DNA of 21,267 nucleotides, from NCBI GenBank assembly GCA_031284385.1, contig JAISZZ010000020.1, positions 1-21,267 on the forward strand, in the 5' to 3' direction. Position 1 is the stretch's first letter; each line of letters begins with the position of its first letter. This DNA is from Treponema sp. Lineage in GTDB: Bacteria > Spirochaetota > Spirochaetia > Treponematales > Breznakiellaceae. Under the pieces are notes generated by a model. The model had not been told where the DNA came from and searched no databases. It was given only the letters and a program-made list of their open reading frames with translations. Both the position numbers and the translations under genes were made by a program. Shown here piece after piece: positions 14,279 through 21,267 of the stretch.

Positions 14279-15694
14279 ATGCGGCAGCTTCAACGTACAA
14301 TTTTATCACAAGAACAAAAATTTACTCAAAAGATGAGTCCCCAGCTCATTCAATCCATCAAACTGATGGAACTGCCGGCTGTCGATTTGCGTGACAGGAT
14401 AGAGGAAGAGCTTGAACGGAATCCGGCGCTCGAAGTGTTAAAAGATAACACTTTGGTATCGTTGGACACCATGTACAAGCCCCGCCGCGAGGAGGATGAT
14501 TACTTTGAATCGACTTCAGATTCAGGCTATTTGAACAGCGGGCGCGGCACGGCGGCCTCTGATGAGCGGCGGCAGTTTATTGAAGGTGTGTTGTCGCAAA
14601 GCGAGACCTTGCAAGATCACTTGCTTTGGCAGTTAAGACTGCAAACACGGGACGGTGAATTGCGCCGGATATGCGAAAAGCTGATTCAGAATATAGATAA
14701 TGACGGTTTTAACCTCGAAGCTCCGGAAATATTGTTCAATCCATCTGAGGGAATCACAACGGACGCGCTGGTGCGTGCGCTTTTGTTCGTGCGCCGGCTC
14801 GATCCCACCGGTTGTTGTACTGCGGACTACAAAGAATCGCTTGCGGCGCAGGCGGATGCCGTTTATGGAGGCGATGCTAAGAAAATAAAAGCACTTATTC
14901 CGTTCCTCAACGATCTTGAGCGTGGGAAATTTCATCTGGTTGAACGCACTCTAGGGTTCCGCGAAAACGAGACGGCGGCGCTGTTTCAAAAGTTAAAGAC
15001 TCTATCGCCGTTTCCCGGAAGACAGTGGGCATCCGGCGGCGCGAGCAAGACGCGGTTTGTCGTTCCCGATATTCAGGTACAACGTAAAAACGGCGAGTTT
15101 TCAATCATTCTGAACGATGAGGAGATACCCGTGCTGGGAATTCAGCCTTTTTTTATCAAGCAATCGCGATCCGTGTCCAAAACTGGTCTAAAAGCGGAGG
15201 AACGGGATTTTATCCGCGAAAATGTTAAAGAGGCGCGCTGGTTTATTCAGTCTATAAACCGGCGAAACCATACTTTGCTGCGGGTTACACGAGCAATCCT
15301 TGAATTCCAGCGGGCATTTTTCATAGATGGACCTAAATATTTGTCGCCGCTTACGCTAAAAGATATAGCTTCTGAACTAAATGTCCATGAAACGACTGTT
15401 TCGAGGGCGGCAAACGGAAAATATATGCAGACAGAATGGGGAATCTTTGAAATCCGGCATTTTTTTAGCAATTCTATCAGCGGGTCGGGGTCGTCAGGCT
15501 CACGATATTCGCAGGAAGGCGTAAAAGAGATGATCCGCGAGATGATTCAGGCCGAAAGCAGCCGTCAGGGACGGCAGCGGCTTTCGGATCAGGATATAGT
15601 CCTTCTGCTCGCGAAGCACGGCGTTAAACTTGCCCGCCGCACTGTTTCAAAGTACCGAAATCAGCTTGAGCTTGGTTCGTCTTATCAGCGTTAA
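14279..15694 (+). CDS. rpoN: RNA polymerase sigma-54 factor
   Basis: RpoN directs RNA polymerase to -24/-12 promoters that need AAA+ activators. Region I, the activator-contact segment, is residues 1-50 with QKFTQKMSPQLIQSIKLMEL and a closing IEEELERNPALEV. An acidic region II covers about 50-100 (EEDDYFESTSDS). The core-binding domain covers about 105-310. The HTH/DNA-binding part contains LTLKDIASELNVHETTVSRA followed by ANGKYMQTEWGIFEIRHFFS. The RpoN box is ARRTVSKYR (452-460), differing from the common ARRTVAKYR by one residue. At 471 residues it is full length. The start at ATG 14279 fits the family N-terminus, though its ribosome-binding site is weak. No sigma-54 modulation or activator gene is adjacent. 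It ends 2 bp before an inverted-repeat element. Confidence 0.95.
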   Translation: MRQLQRTILSQEQKFTQKMSPQLIQSIKLMELPAVDLRDRIEEELERNPALEVLKDNTLVSLDTMYKPRREEDDYFESTSDSGYLNSGRGTAASDERRQFIEGVLSQSETLQDHLLWQLRLQTRDGELRRICEKLIQNIDNDGFNLEAPEILFNPSEGITTDALVRALLFVRRLDPTGCCTADYKESLAAQADAVYGGDAKKIKALIPFLNDLERGKFHLVERTLGFRENETAALFQKLKTLSPFPGRQWASGGASKTRFVVPDIQVQRKNGEFSIILNDEEIPVLGIQPFFIKQSRSVSKTGLKAEERDFIRENVKEARWFIQSINRRNHTLLRVTRAILEFQRAFFIDGPKYLSPLTLKDIASELNVHETTVSRAANGKYMQTEWGIFEIRHFFSNSISGSGSSGSRYSQEGVKEMIREMIQAESSRQGRQRLSDQDIVLLLAKHGVKLARRTVSKYRNQLELGSSYQR

Positions 15695-15695
15695 A

Positions 15696-15761
15696 AACTG
15701 TACATAAATAAGGCACTTGAACGAGTCCATTATCAAACGGTCATGCTATTTCTGGACAGTT
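15696..15761. repeat. Short inverted-repeat element (MITE-like) downstream of rpoN
   Basis: AACTGTACATAAATA (15696-15710) and TATTTCTGGACAGTT (15747-15761) are inverted arms matching at 13 of 15 positions around a 36-bp middle. The left arm is repeated exactly at 5993-6007. The right arm abuts composite repeat E. Such an element could act as a weak terminator or be a miniature transposon end; no target-site duplication is clear. Confidence 0.55.
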
Positions 15762-15762
15762 C

Positions 15763-15808
15763 CTTAGGGTAACGCTGATTAACTTGAGGCCTCGCCAGCA
15801 TAGCTGGC
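15763..15808 (-). repeat. Composite dispersed repeat, copy E (full length)
   Basis: CTTAGGGTAACGCTGATTAA, then CTTGAGGC, then CTC and the perfect hairpin GCCAGCATAGCTGGC (15794-15808). The left part lies in the spacer. From 15779 onward it is read, on the - strand, as the last residues and stop of the PAP2-like gene. Confidence 0.75.
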
Positions 15809-16657
15809 CAAAAAATCCAGCAACGGCTGTTCCCAGTTTTCAGAATTTTCACCGGCCACAATGAAGCTGTCGTACAGGCCGGTTATATGTTTTTTTATCG
15901 CTTGACGGGCGCTTTCCGAGACAGGCCCGTTTTCGATGAAAAGAGAGTTTACAAAATCACGCGCTTCGCTTTCGGGAAACAACTGTCCGTCAAAGCGCGT
16001 CATGGCGTATAGAGCCGCCGCGATACAATTTATGCTATGCTGTTTGACATACAGTATCGACTCGGTTATGTCGAGGGCGTGGCGGCGGATGCTTTGAAGC
16101 TCACTTGCGAACTCTTTTTTTGAGTCCAAAATTTCTAAAACCTGCCATAGTCTAGTATACGTCATTACCACTACCATGACGTGCAGCGACGGTATGCACA
16201 TTAGGTGTGGATCAAACATATGTATCGAGATAAAGCCCGGCTTGCCAATGTACACAGGCCGGCGCGTAGTAGAAAAATTGCGGCTGTACACGACTGAGGC
16301 AAATGCGTACAGTTCGCCTATACCGCGAATAAAACTATCTATATGCGGGTACGCCGCCTTGCCAAAGGTTTTGGCAAGGAATGCCTGTGTTCGCACCCAA
16401 AACGGTGAAAAATCCATGTAGACATTCACCCAAGACGGCGTAAACGGTATTTCTTCGTCCAACGGGTGGTCAACTTGTGAAATACGCGCCTTTTTGGGGA
16501 ACAGTGCCGCCTTGTACTGCAAATAAAAAAAATTATAGAGTATTGATTTTAGCGTCCTAATATATGTGCGCCAGAGTGGACACAACGCGAGCGTGAACAT
16601 TGACCCCAAAAAACCGCGCCTTAAAATTCGCGGCGTCTCGCGTCTACGATATGCCAT
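15779..16657 (-). CDS. Divergent PAP2-like protein (phosphatidic acid phosphatase superfamily)
   Basis: This 292-residue protein carries a motif set resembling the PAP2/Aur1 fold: an R-x6-RP segment (126-134, RNFSTTRRP), CIPSLHVMVVV (154-164) and VKQHSINCIAAAL (204-216). PSLH and KQHS are typical of the PAP2 branch that includes inositol-phosphotransferases. In standard PAP2 enzymes motif 1 starts with Lys and motif 3 is SR-x5-H-x3-D. Here they are Arg, SI and Cys (Cys211 in place of Asp), so catalysis may be altered or lost. Hydrophobic spans are few and weak for this family. The ATG at 16657 follows GAGG by 6 nt and the protease stop by 8 bp. The C-terminal LASYAGEASS is encoded by repeat copy E, so the original end was probably replaced. 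The superfamily call is tentative. Confidence 0.55.
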   Translation of the reverse strand: MAYRRRETPRILRRGFLGSMFTLALCPLWRTYIRTLKSILYNFFYLQYKAALFPKKARISQVDHPLDEEIPFTPSWVNVYMDFSPFWVRTQAFLAKTFGKAAYPHIDSFIRGIGELYAFASVVYSRNFSTTRRPVYIGKPGFISIHMFDPHLMCIPSLHVMVVVMTYTRLWQVLEILDSKKEFASELQSIRRHALDITESILYVKQHSINCIAAALYAMTRFDGQLFPESEARDFVNSLFIENGPVSESARQAIKKHITGLYDSFIVAGENSENWEQPLLDFLASYAGEASS

Positions 16658-16665
16658 TTTAGCCT

Positions 16666-18507
16666 CTACAATGTGTCGGACGAATCGAGCGGTGCGGGAA
16701 GTTGCATATTCGTTTCAAAATAACCGGATAAACGTTTTTTTACGCTGATGTCAAGAAGCGCATATCCTTCCTTCTCGTTTAGCCGGAAACCGCGTATCAA
16801 CAGCGGGTCCTGGGCGGAAAGTCCCGCCTCGTCCGCTATGGAACCGCGCACAACCTTTTTAATTAAGAATGACGGGAACAGTGATTTGCTGGCCACGCCT
16901 TGTAAAATGATACCGAACAGCGGTGCCGTCATTCTCTCGCGGCTGTCTATCTTGGCCGCTTCCGCAAGCGGTATATCAGGACGCTCGGAGCTCTGCATGA
17001 CTCGGTGTATACCGTCACTCGTTTCCAACGCTACCAATTCGCCGGGGCGGTTCTGGAAGAGTACATCCTGCATGGCAGTAATGAGGCCGCCGCGAGGGGC
17101 TTCCACCTGTTGTCCGTTTAGACTTTTTATGTAAATGCCGTCCGGCACCCGCAGGTCGGCGGCAGGCGTAAGCGGCGCGACATAGATTATCTCCGCTCCC
17201 GCCTGAGTATCCGCGAGAGTGAAGCCTAGCCACGGGCGTTTAGCCTTGCCACCGTGTATCATGGCGGGCAGCGCGGCAGCAAGCCGTTCCGCCGGAACCG
17301 CAAAGTTAAGCCCCTGAAATTGCTCTATACCGGCAAAAACAATGCCCGCGAGCCGGCCTTCCATATCGAGGACAGGCCCCCCAGAATTTCCATGATTAAC
17401 GGCGGCATCAATCTGAATCACGTCTCCTATCTGCAATAAACGCCGCCCCGTTGCGGATACTATCCCCATCGTAACCGTTTTTTCCAGTCCGACAGGCGAG
17501 CCTATCGCCAAAACCGTGTCGCCGACTTTGGGAACTACCCTGTCAACTACGGAAAATATATATTCGCTTTTGTATTCCGTTTTTATCAAGGCGAGGTCCA
17601 GCGTCTTGTCCCAGCCTATCACTTTTGCCGGTATGCGGGCGCTCGCCGCGTCCCCCATCCTGATATACATTCGAGAGTACCCCTCATAGGACGGGTCAAC
17701 CTCACTTGAAATTACATGATAGTTAGTTATAAGAAGACCTGACGCATCAACAAAGAACGCGCTGCCAAGCACTCTGTCGTTGAAGCCGCGTCCGTTCTCG
17801 ATTTTTATCCCGCGGTCAACAAGGACGGTCGCCACGCCCTTAATCATATCAACGGGACTGTCGTGTCCTTCCGCGTACTGACGGGCTTCTTTAGGAACGG
17901 ATGCGTTGTAACTGTCCGCTACTGCCAAAAAGTATGCCGCGGTACGCCGCTGCCGCACTTTGACTGCCCGCAACAGAAACACAATCGCGTTTCCAGAATC
18001 GATGGCCTTGTACTGCTCGTGGGCGCGAACCGCCGTCAAAAAAGCCGGTAAGTCATTGCCGTTTCTCAAGTAGTCCAGCGCTTCCGCCAAAAGATAATCG
18101 CCGTTCTTAAAGTCCTCACCGGATGCGTTATCAATGCCAAGAGCCAAAAGCGATCGCCTGATAGAGACGGCATCGTCCCAGCGGCCTTCGGACGTGGCGG
18201 CGGCTTGCCTGTCTATCAGATTCTCAATCGCTCGTGCACGCAGCAGGTTTATCTCGTTACGGATGAATATTTCGCTGTCTTCATCGCTGTCCTGATAGTT
18301 GCCATAAACGCTCTCATACATTCCGATAAGGTGTATGGCTTTCTCCGGTTCCGTATCCACCGCCTCTTCAATACGCTCGATACGAAAATCCCGTGTGGAA
18401 CGCGGCGGCATTAGACGCTGTTCCGCGTTACCGGCGGAAATGCAAGAGGATAGTATAACGGTTATAAAAACTATAATAAAAGATTTACCGGATTTCACTG
18501 TATTCAA
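16666..18507 (-). CDS. Lipoprotein trypsin-like serine protease with PDZ-like domains (HtrA-related)
   Basis: The 613-residue protein begins with a lipoprotein signal ending in ILSSC (Cys22). Residues about 40-215 are helical and TPR-like (PEKAIHLIGMYESVYGN, YLLAEALDYLRNGND). The protease domain (about 225-415) has the full trypsin/HtrA triad: His264 in TNYHVI, Asp304 in DLALIK, and Ser375 in GNSGGPV. Two PDZ-like segments follow, near 425-510 and 540-605, the second with IADEAGLSAQDPLLI. Unlike ordinary HtrA/DegP it is lipid-anchored and has the long N-terminal helical domain, suggesting a membrane-tethered quality-control or processing protease. The start is TTG 18507 or GTG 18498, neither with a good ribosome-binding site. 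It overlaps the upstream gene by 23 bp, so translation is probably coupled. The protease call is firm; substrates are unknown. Confidence 0.88.
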   Translation of the reverse strand: MNTVKSGKSFIIVFITVILSSCISAGNAEQRLMPPRSTRDFRIERIEEAVDTEPEKAIHLIGMYESVYGNYQDSDEDSEIFIRNEINLLRARAIENLIDRQAAATSEGRWDDAVSIRRSLLALGIDNASGEDFKNGDYLLAEALDYLRNGNDLPAFLTAVRAHEQYKAIDSGNAIVFLLRAVKVRQRRTAAYFLAVADSYNASVPKEARQYAEGHDSPVDMIKGVATVLVDRGIKIENGRGFNDRVLGSAFFVDASGLLITNYHVISSEVDPSYEGYSRMYIRMGDAASARIPAKVIGWDKTLDLALIKTEYKSEYIFSVVDRVVPKVGDTVLAIGSPVGLEKTVTMGIVSATGRRLLQIGDVIQIDAAVNHGNSGGPVLDMEGRLAGIVFAGIEQFQGLNFAVPAERLAAALPAMIHGGKAKRPWLGFTLADTQAGAEIIYVAPLTPAADLRVPDGIYIKSLNGQQVEAPRGGLITAMQDVLFQNRPGELVALETSDGIHRVMQSSERPDIPLAEAAKIDSRERMTAPLFGIILQGVASKSLFPSFLIKKVVRGSIADEAGLSAQDPLLIRGFRLNEKEGYALLDISVKKRLSGYFETNMQLPAPLDSSDTL

Positions 18508-20149
18508 TCAGACCATCGCCATCCCAATCGCTTTCTGCGACTTCAATTTCAAAAGGTAAAACCTTGTTAAAAACCCACGCGGTGCCCGCAGACGGCGCGC
18601 CGCCGTTTGCCGTCGGCTTAAAACGCCGGACGGTTTCCAACCTCCCATCAAGGTCAAGGTCTATACGCTGAAAAATTGGTATTCCGCTTTCATAAGCGGT
18701 TTCCGAAACCACGCGCCCGTCGAGATACTCTTTCGCGGAAGAAATTATGCCGTTCACACATTCGATTCGTTCAATACTTCCGGGAAAATCCATGCCCTGA
18801 CGCTCTATCTGGTACGCATAAGAAAGCGTCAAGTGTCCTGTAAAAGTTCCGTTCCGCGTACCGGTTTCAGGAAGCCAAATCCCGCCGGTTCCGCCCAACA
18901 TTTCAAAATTCACCAGTTGATAGTTGAATTCCGCCGGACGAAAAAAGAATTTCGTATCACCAAAAACCGCATAGCACAGTGCGGGGTATTTCTCCCAGAC
19001 AAGCGCGATTTTGCCGCTTCCAGACGTTTCCGTGACACCCGTGTACAACAATTCGGCATTTGCCGGCCAGCCTGAATCAAAAATTATCGCTATTTCGCTC
19101 AAACCGTCCTGATCCGCGTCCCGCATATATGAAACGATAACACCGTTGATGTAAGCCGCCCATGAATCTATCACGCCGTCCCCAGTCTCATCGCCGGTAA
19201 TGACTCCGGAAAAAGAGTCAAGCCGCGAACGAAATGTTTCACGCGCCCCATCCGTCCGCAACAATTCCCATACCTGAACAAGAACGCCGCGGTCAATTTC
19301 CGGTGGATTCTCCACTGACGGGACTGAAACGTGGAAAAGCTCGTTCATAGCCGTTTCTTCGTCTATAAGGCCGGTTTCAAGGCATATAGGAAGAGCTTCG
19401 ATGAGCAAACCAGCACTGCGCCGGTCGGCCGGCGCAGTTAAACGCCATGACGCGAGCAGCCGCCGGGCATCATCCTTGTTGCTAATGAATGGCGCAGCAT
19501 ACCGGATGAGGCCGCCGTCAACATTCAGCAATGCGGGCAATCGTTTCAATGCGGTATCAACAAGAACGCGTTCCTTTTCATCCGGTATATTTTGTTCCGC
19601 CGCCCGCTGAAACAGGATGCGGGGAAACACGGCATTACGCGGATAACGCTCAAACGCCTCCACCACAGCGGAGTCAAAATTACCGTTGCCGGCCAGATAA
19701 CGCAGAGCAAAAATCCGCAGTTCAGCAGAGCGTTCATTTTCATCAAGCAGGGAAAGCGTTTTCAATGCTTCGTTGTACATCCTAAGATGAATAAGCGTTT
19801 CCACCTCAAGGTACAACGCATCCTGTCGCGAGTACAGTTTCCAGCGGTCTGTCTCCAGGGCAAGCCTCGCCGCCGTAAGCGTCTCGCGTACCGGCCTTCC
19901 AAGTTCCCGTTTAACGGCGGCAAGCAGGTAGGAAATGTCGGACGACACGGAAGCGTAGTCGGAAGCGCGTGTCAGTAGAGCCTCAGCCTGCGGAAACCGC
20001 TTTTCCCGAAACGCGGTTTCCGCCATAGCGGTATACCGCCACGCTATTGACTCCTCCCCTAACGATTCATTTTCTTGTGAAAACAAAGGCATCAAAGACG
20101 CAGTTATTGTAATAAAACAGAAAAAAATCGGAGAGGAAAATGATTTCAT
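18485..20149 (-). CDS. Secreted protein with N-terminal helical repeats and Asp-rich calcium-loop motifs
   Basis: I do not recognise a named family. From ATG 20149 the product is 554 residues with a signal peptide (SSPIFFCFITITASLMPLFS). Residues about 35-250 look like TPR/helical repeats (YTAMAETAFREKRFPQAEALL, LIHLRMYNEALKTLS). The C-terminal half has four Asp-rich loops of the EF-hand/dockerin type: GDETGDGVIDSW (about 319-330), RDADQDGLSEI (343-353), DLDLDGRLE (497-505) and SDWDGDGLIEYSE (540-552). These are likely calcium-binding. The start at 20149 is preferred because an in-frame ATG at 20167 lies inside pgk and spoils the signal peptide. The gene begins 5 bp after the pgk stop and overlaps the protease gene, so the two exported proteins are likely made together. 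Confidence 0.78.
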   Translation of the reverse strand: MKSFSSPIFFCFITITASLMPLFSQENESLGEESIAWRYTAMAETAFREKRFPQAEALLTRASDYASVSSDISYLLAAVKRELGRPVRETLTAARLALETDRWKLYSRQDALYLEVETLIHLRMYNEALKTLSLLDENERSAELRIFALRYLAGNGNFDSAVVEAFERYPRNAVFPRILFQRAAEQNIPDEKERVLVDTALKRLPALLNVDGGLIRYAAPFISNKDDARRLLASWRLTAPADRRSAGLLIEALPICLETGLIDEETAMNELFHVSVPSVENPPEIDRGVLVQVWELLRTDGARETFRSRLDSFSGVITGDETGDGVIDSWAAYINGVIVSYMRDADQDGLSEIAIIFDSGWPANAELLYTGVTETSGSGKIALVWEKYPALCYAVFGDTKFFFRPAEFNYQLVNFEMLGGTGGIWLPETGTRNGTFTGHLTLSYAYQIERQGMDFPGSIERIECVNGIISSAKEYLDGRVVSETAYESGIPIFQRIDLDLDGRLETVRRFKPTANGGAPSAGTAWVFNKVLPFEIEVAESDWDGDGLIEYSEIR

Positions 20150-20154
20150 TAGGT

Positions 20155-21267
20155 TTACACCCTGCAAACTTCGATTCCGGGAAGTTTTTTACCTTCCAGA
20201 AGCTCCAGTGACGCGCCGCCGCCGGTAGAAACATGGCTCATTTTAGACGCAAGATTGAATTTGTTTACAGCGGCGACAGAATCTCCGCCTCCTACAACCG
20301 TGATGCAGCCTTTCGCCGTAGCACCGGCCACAATTTTTGCGAGTTCTTCCGTTCCTTTGGCGAATGCATTGAATTCAAACACGCCCACAGGCCCATTCCA
20401 AACTATAGTTTTAGCTCCGTCAAGCGTTTTTTTGTATATTTCCACCGTTTTCGGGCCAACATCTAAACCCATCAGGCTGTCCGGCAAATCGATTCCGTCC
20501 ACCGGAACAGGTTTTGCGCCGGCTTCAAAGGCATCCGCAGCAAGATGGTCAACAGGCAGCACGATTTTGACTCCGGCCTTGTCCGCCGCGGCAAGAATAT
20601 CTTTCGCCGTGCCAATCTGGTCGTCTTCAACAAGTGATTTGCCTGTTTTATGCCCCTGCGCTTTGAGGAATGTGAACGCCATGCCTCCGCCTATTACCAA
20701 CGCACTGGAATTTTTTAGCAAACTTTTTAACACGGCAATCTTTGACGAAACTTTTGCACCGCCTATTATAGCGACAAGCGGCTTTTTGGGGGTTGTAACA
20801 ATAGGTTCAAGGTAATTCACTTCTTTTTCCATCAAAAATCCGGCGGCAGCGGGCACAAATTTCGCTATACTCGCGGTTGAGGCATGGTCGCGGTGCGCCG
20901 TTCCAAAAGCATCGTTTACAAAGACATCGCCGTAAGAAGCCAGTTCTTTTGCCAGCTTGTCGCGTTCCGCGCCGTCTTTTGACGTTTCTTCTTTATGGAA
21001 GCGCGTGTTTTCAAGCATCACTACCGCGCCGTCTCCCTGCGCTTCGATAAAAGCCTTTTTGCCGTAACATCCGTCTTCACCGGCGAAAACAACCGGTTTC
21101 CCCAGTTTTTTGGCCAAGTATTCGGCAACCGGCCTCATGCGGCATTTACCCTGAATAAAGGCGGCCTCGTCAAAACTCTTGCCCGCCTTCTCCGCCTTTT
21201 CACGCGCGGATTTCGCGTCTTTTGCCGGATCGCCCAAATGACTCATCAGTGTAAGCGATTTTACGCC
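20155..21267 (-). CDS. pgk: Phosphoglycerate kinase, partial (5' end outside the window)
   Basis: Pgk converts 1,3-bisphosphoglycerate and ADP to 3-phosphoglycerate and ATP in glycolysis. The frame is open to the right edge, giving the last 370 residues of about 420; the first part, including the DFNVP segment, is missing. Recognisable blocks are TLMSHLGDP, MLENTRFHKEE, DVFVNDAFGTAHRDHAST, IIGGAKVSSKI, LVIGGGMAFTFL, TIVWNGPVGVFEFNAFAKGT, TVVGGGDSVAAV and STGGGASLELLEGKKLPG, the last two forming the nucleotide site. The usual SHLGRP is SHLGDP here, followed by about 20 extra residues before RMRPVAEYL; I believe other treponemal enzymes share this. The gene is the first visible member of the - strand run leading into the Asp-rich protein, the protease and the PAP2-like protein. 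Confidence 0.96.
   Translation of the reverse strand, partial: GVKSLTLMSHLGDPAKDAKSAREKAEKAGKSFDEAAFIQGKCRMRPVAEYLAKKLGKPVVFAGEDGCYGKKAFIEAQGDGAVVMLENTRFHKEETSKDGAERDKLAKELASYGDVFVNDAFGTAHRDHASTASIAKFVPAAAGFLMEKEVNYLEPIVTTPKKPLVAIIGGAKVSSKIAVLKSLLKNSSALVIGGGMAFTFLKAQGHKTGKSLVEDDQIGTAKDILAAADKAGVKIVLPVDHLAADAFEAGAKPVPVDGIDLPDSLMGLDVGPKTVEIYKKTLDGAKTIVWNGPVGVFEFNAFAKGTEELAKIVAGATAKGCITVVGGGDSVAAVNKFNLASKMSHVSTGGGASLELLEGKKLPGIEVCRV

Noticed and set aside
14062..14394. 110-residue reading frame across the tRNA
   Set aside because: It covers the complete tRNA-Leu and the rpoN start in another frame, so it is a shadow.
1..21267. CRISPR array, prophage, toxin-antitoxin or known defence system
   Set aside because: No regularly spaced direct repeats with unique spacers, no phage structural genes, and the lone XRE gene has no toxin partner beside it.

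Overview
The window looks like chromosomal DNA of a host-associated Treponema-like spirochaete. The grounds are the density of exported proteins with relaxed lipoboxes, a short outer-membrane barrel ending in Phe, a phosphoglycerate kinase carrying SHLGDP and an insertion after it, many uncharacterised envelope genes, and intergenic DNA packed with dispersed palindromic repeats. No rRNA gene is present, so the genus is an inference. Base composition is mixed: xseA, thiI and the 3' half of the window are GC-richer, while 7557-8540 and the promoters are AT-rich.

Layout. (1) 1-927: a lipoprotein of COG3014 type that runs off the left edge, divergent from a small XRE-type regulator; the gap between them holds repeated ACTTA-type motifs that could be operators. 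(2) 928-1431: no intact gene; a transposase remnant followed by two kinds of dispersed repeat. (3) xseA on the + strand, without xseB, convergent with clpS-clpA-aat on the - strand. These three genes encode a bacterial N-degron pathway: Aat adds the destabilising Leu/Phe, ClpS recognises it, and ClpA unfolds the substrate for ClpP. (4) 6340-6698: a repeat-rich spacer. (5) A multipass membrane protein on the - strand, divergent from a six-gene + strand run: solute-binding protein, lipoprotein, outer-membrane barrel, lipoprotein, lipid-anchored metallophosphoesterase and thiI. Spacing is 3-13 bp or overlapping throughout, so it is probably one operon. (6) 13852-14278: repeats, then tRNA-Leu(GAG). 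(7) rpoN (sigma-54). (8) On the - strand, read from the right edge: pgk (partial), a secreted protein with four Asp-rich DxDxDG-type loops, a lipoprotein trypsin-like/PDZ protease, and a divergent PAP2-like protein. All are tightly packed and probably co-transcribed.

The least ordinary signal is in the spacers. A composite element of about 45 bp (CTTAGGG..., a TTAACTTGAGGC core, then a CCAGCATAGCTGG hairpin) occurs in whole or part at least seven times in both orientations. It supplies the stop codon of three unrelated genes (clpS, the membrane protein at 6699, and the PAP2-like protein); in the last it also encodes the final residues. A second, 95-bp two-hairpin element occurs twice. I found no CRISPR array, prophage, toxin-antitoxin pair or recognised defence system. 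The most coherent functional unit is the N-degron operon, whose ClpA has an unusual insertion of about 85-90 residues between its two AAA+ modules.
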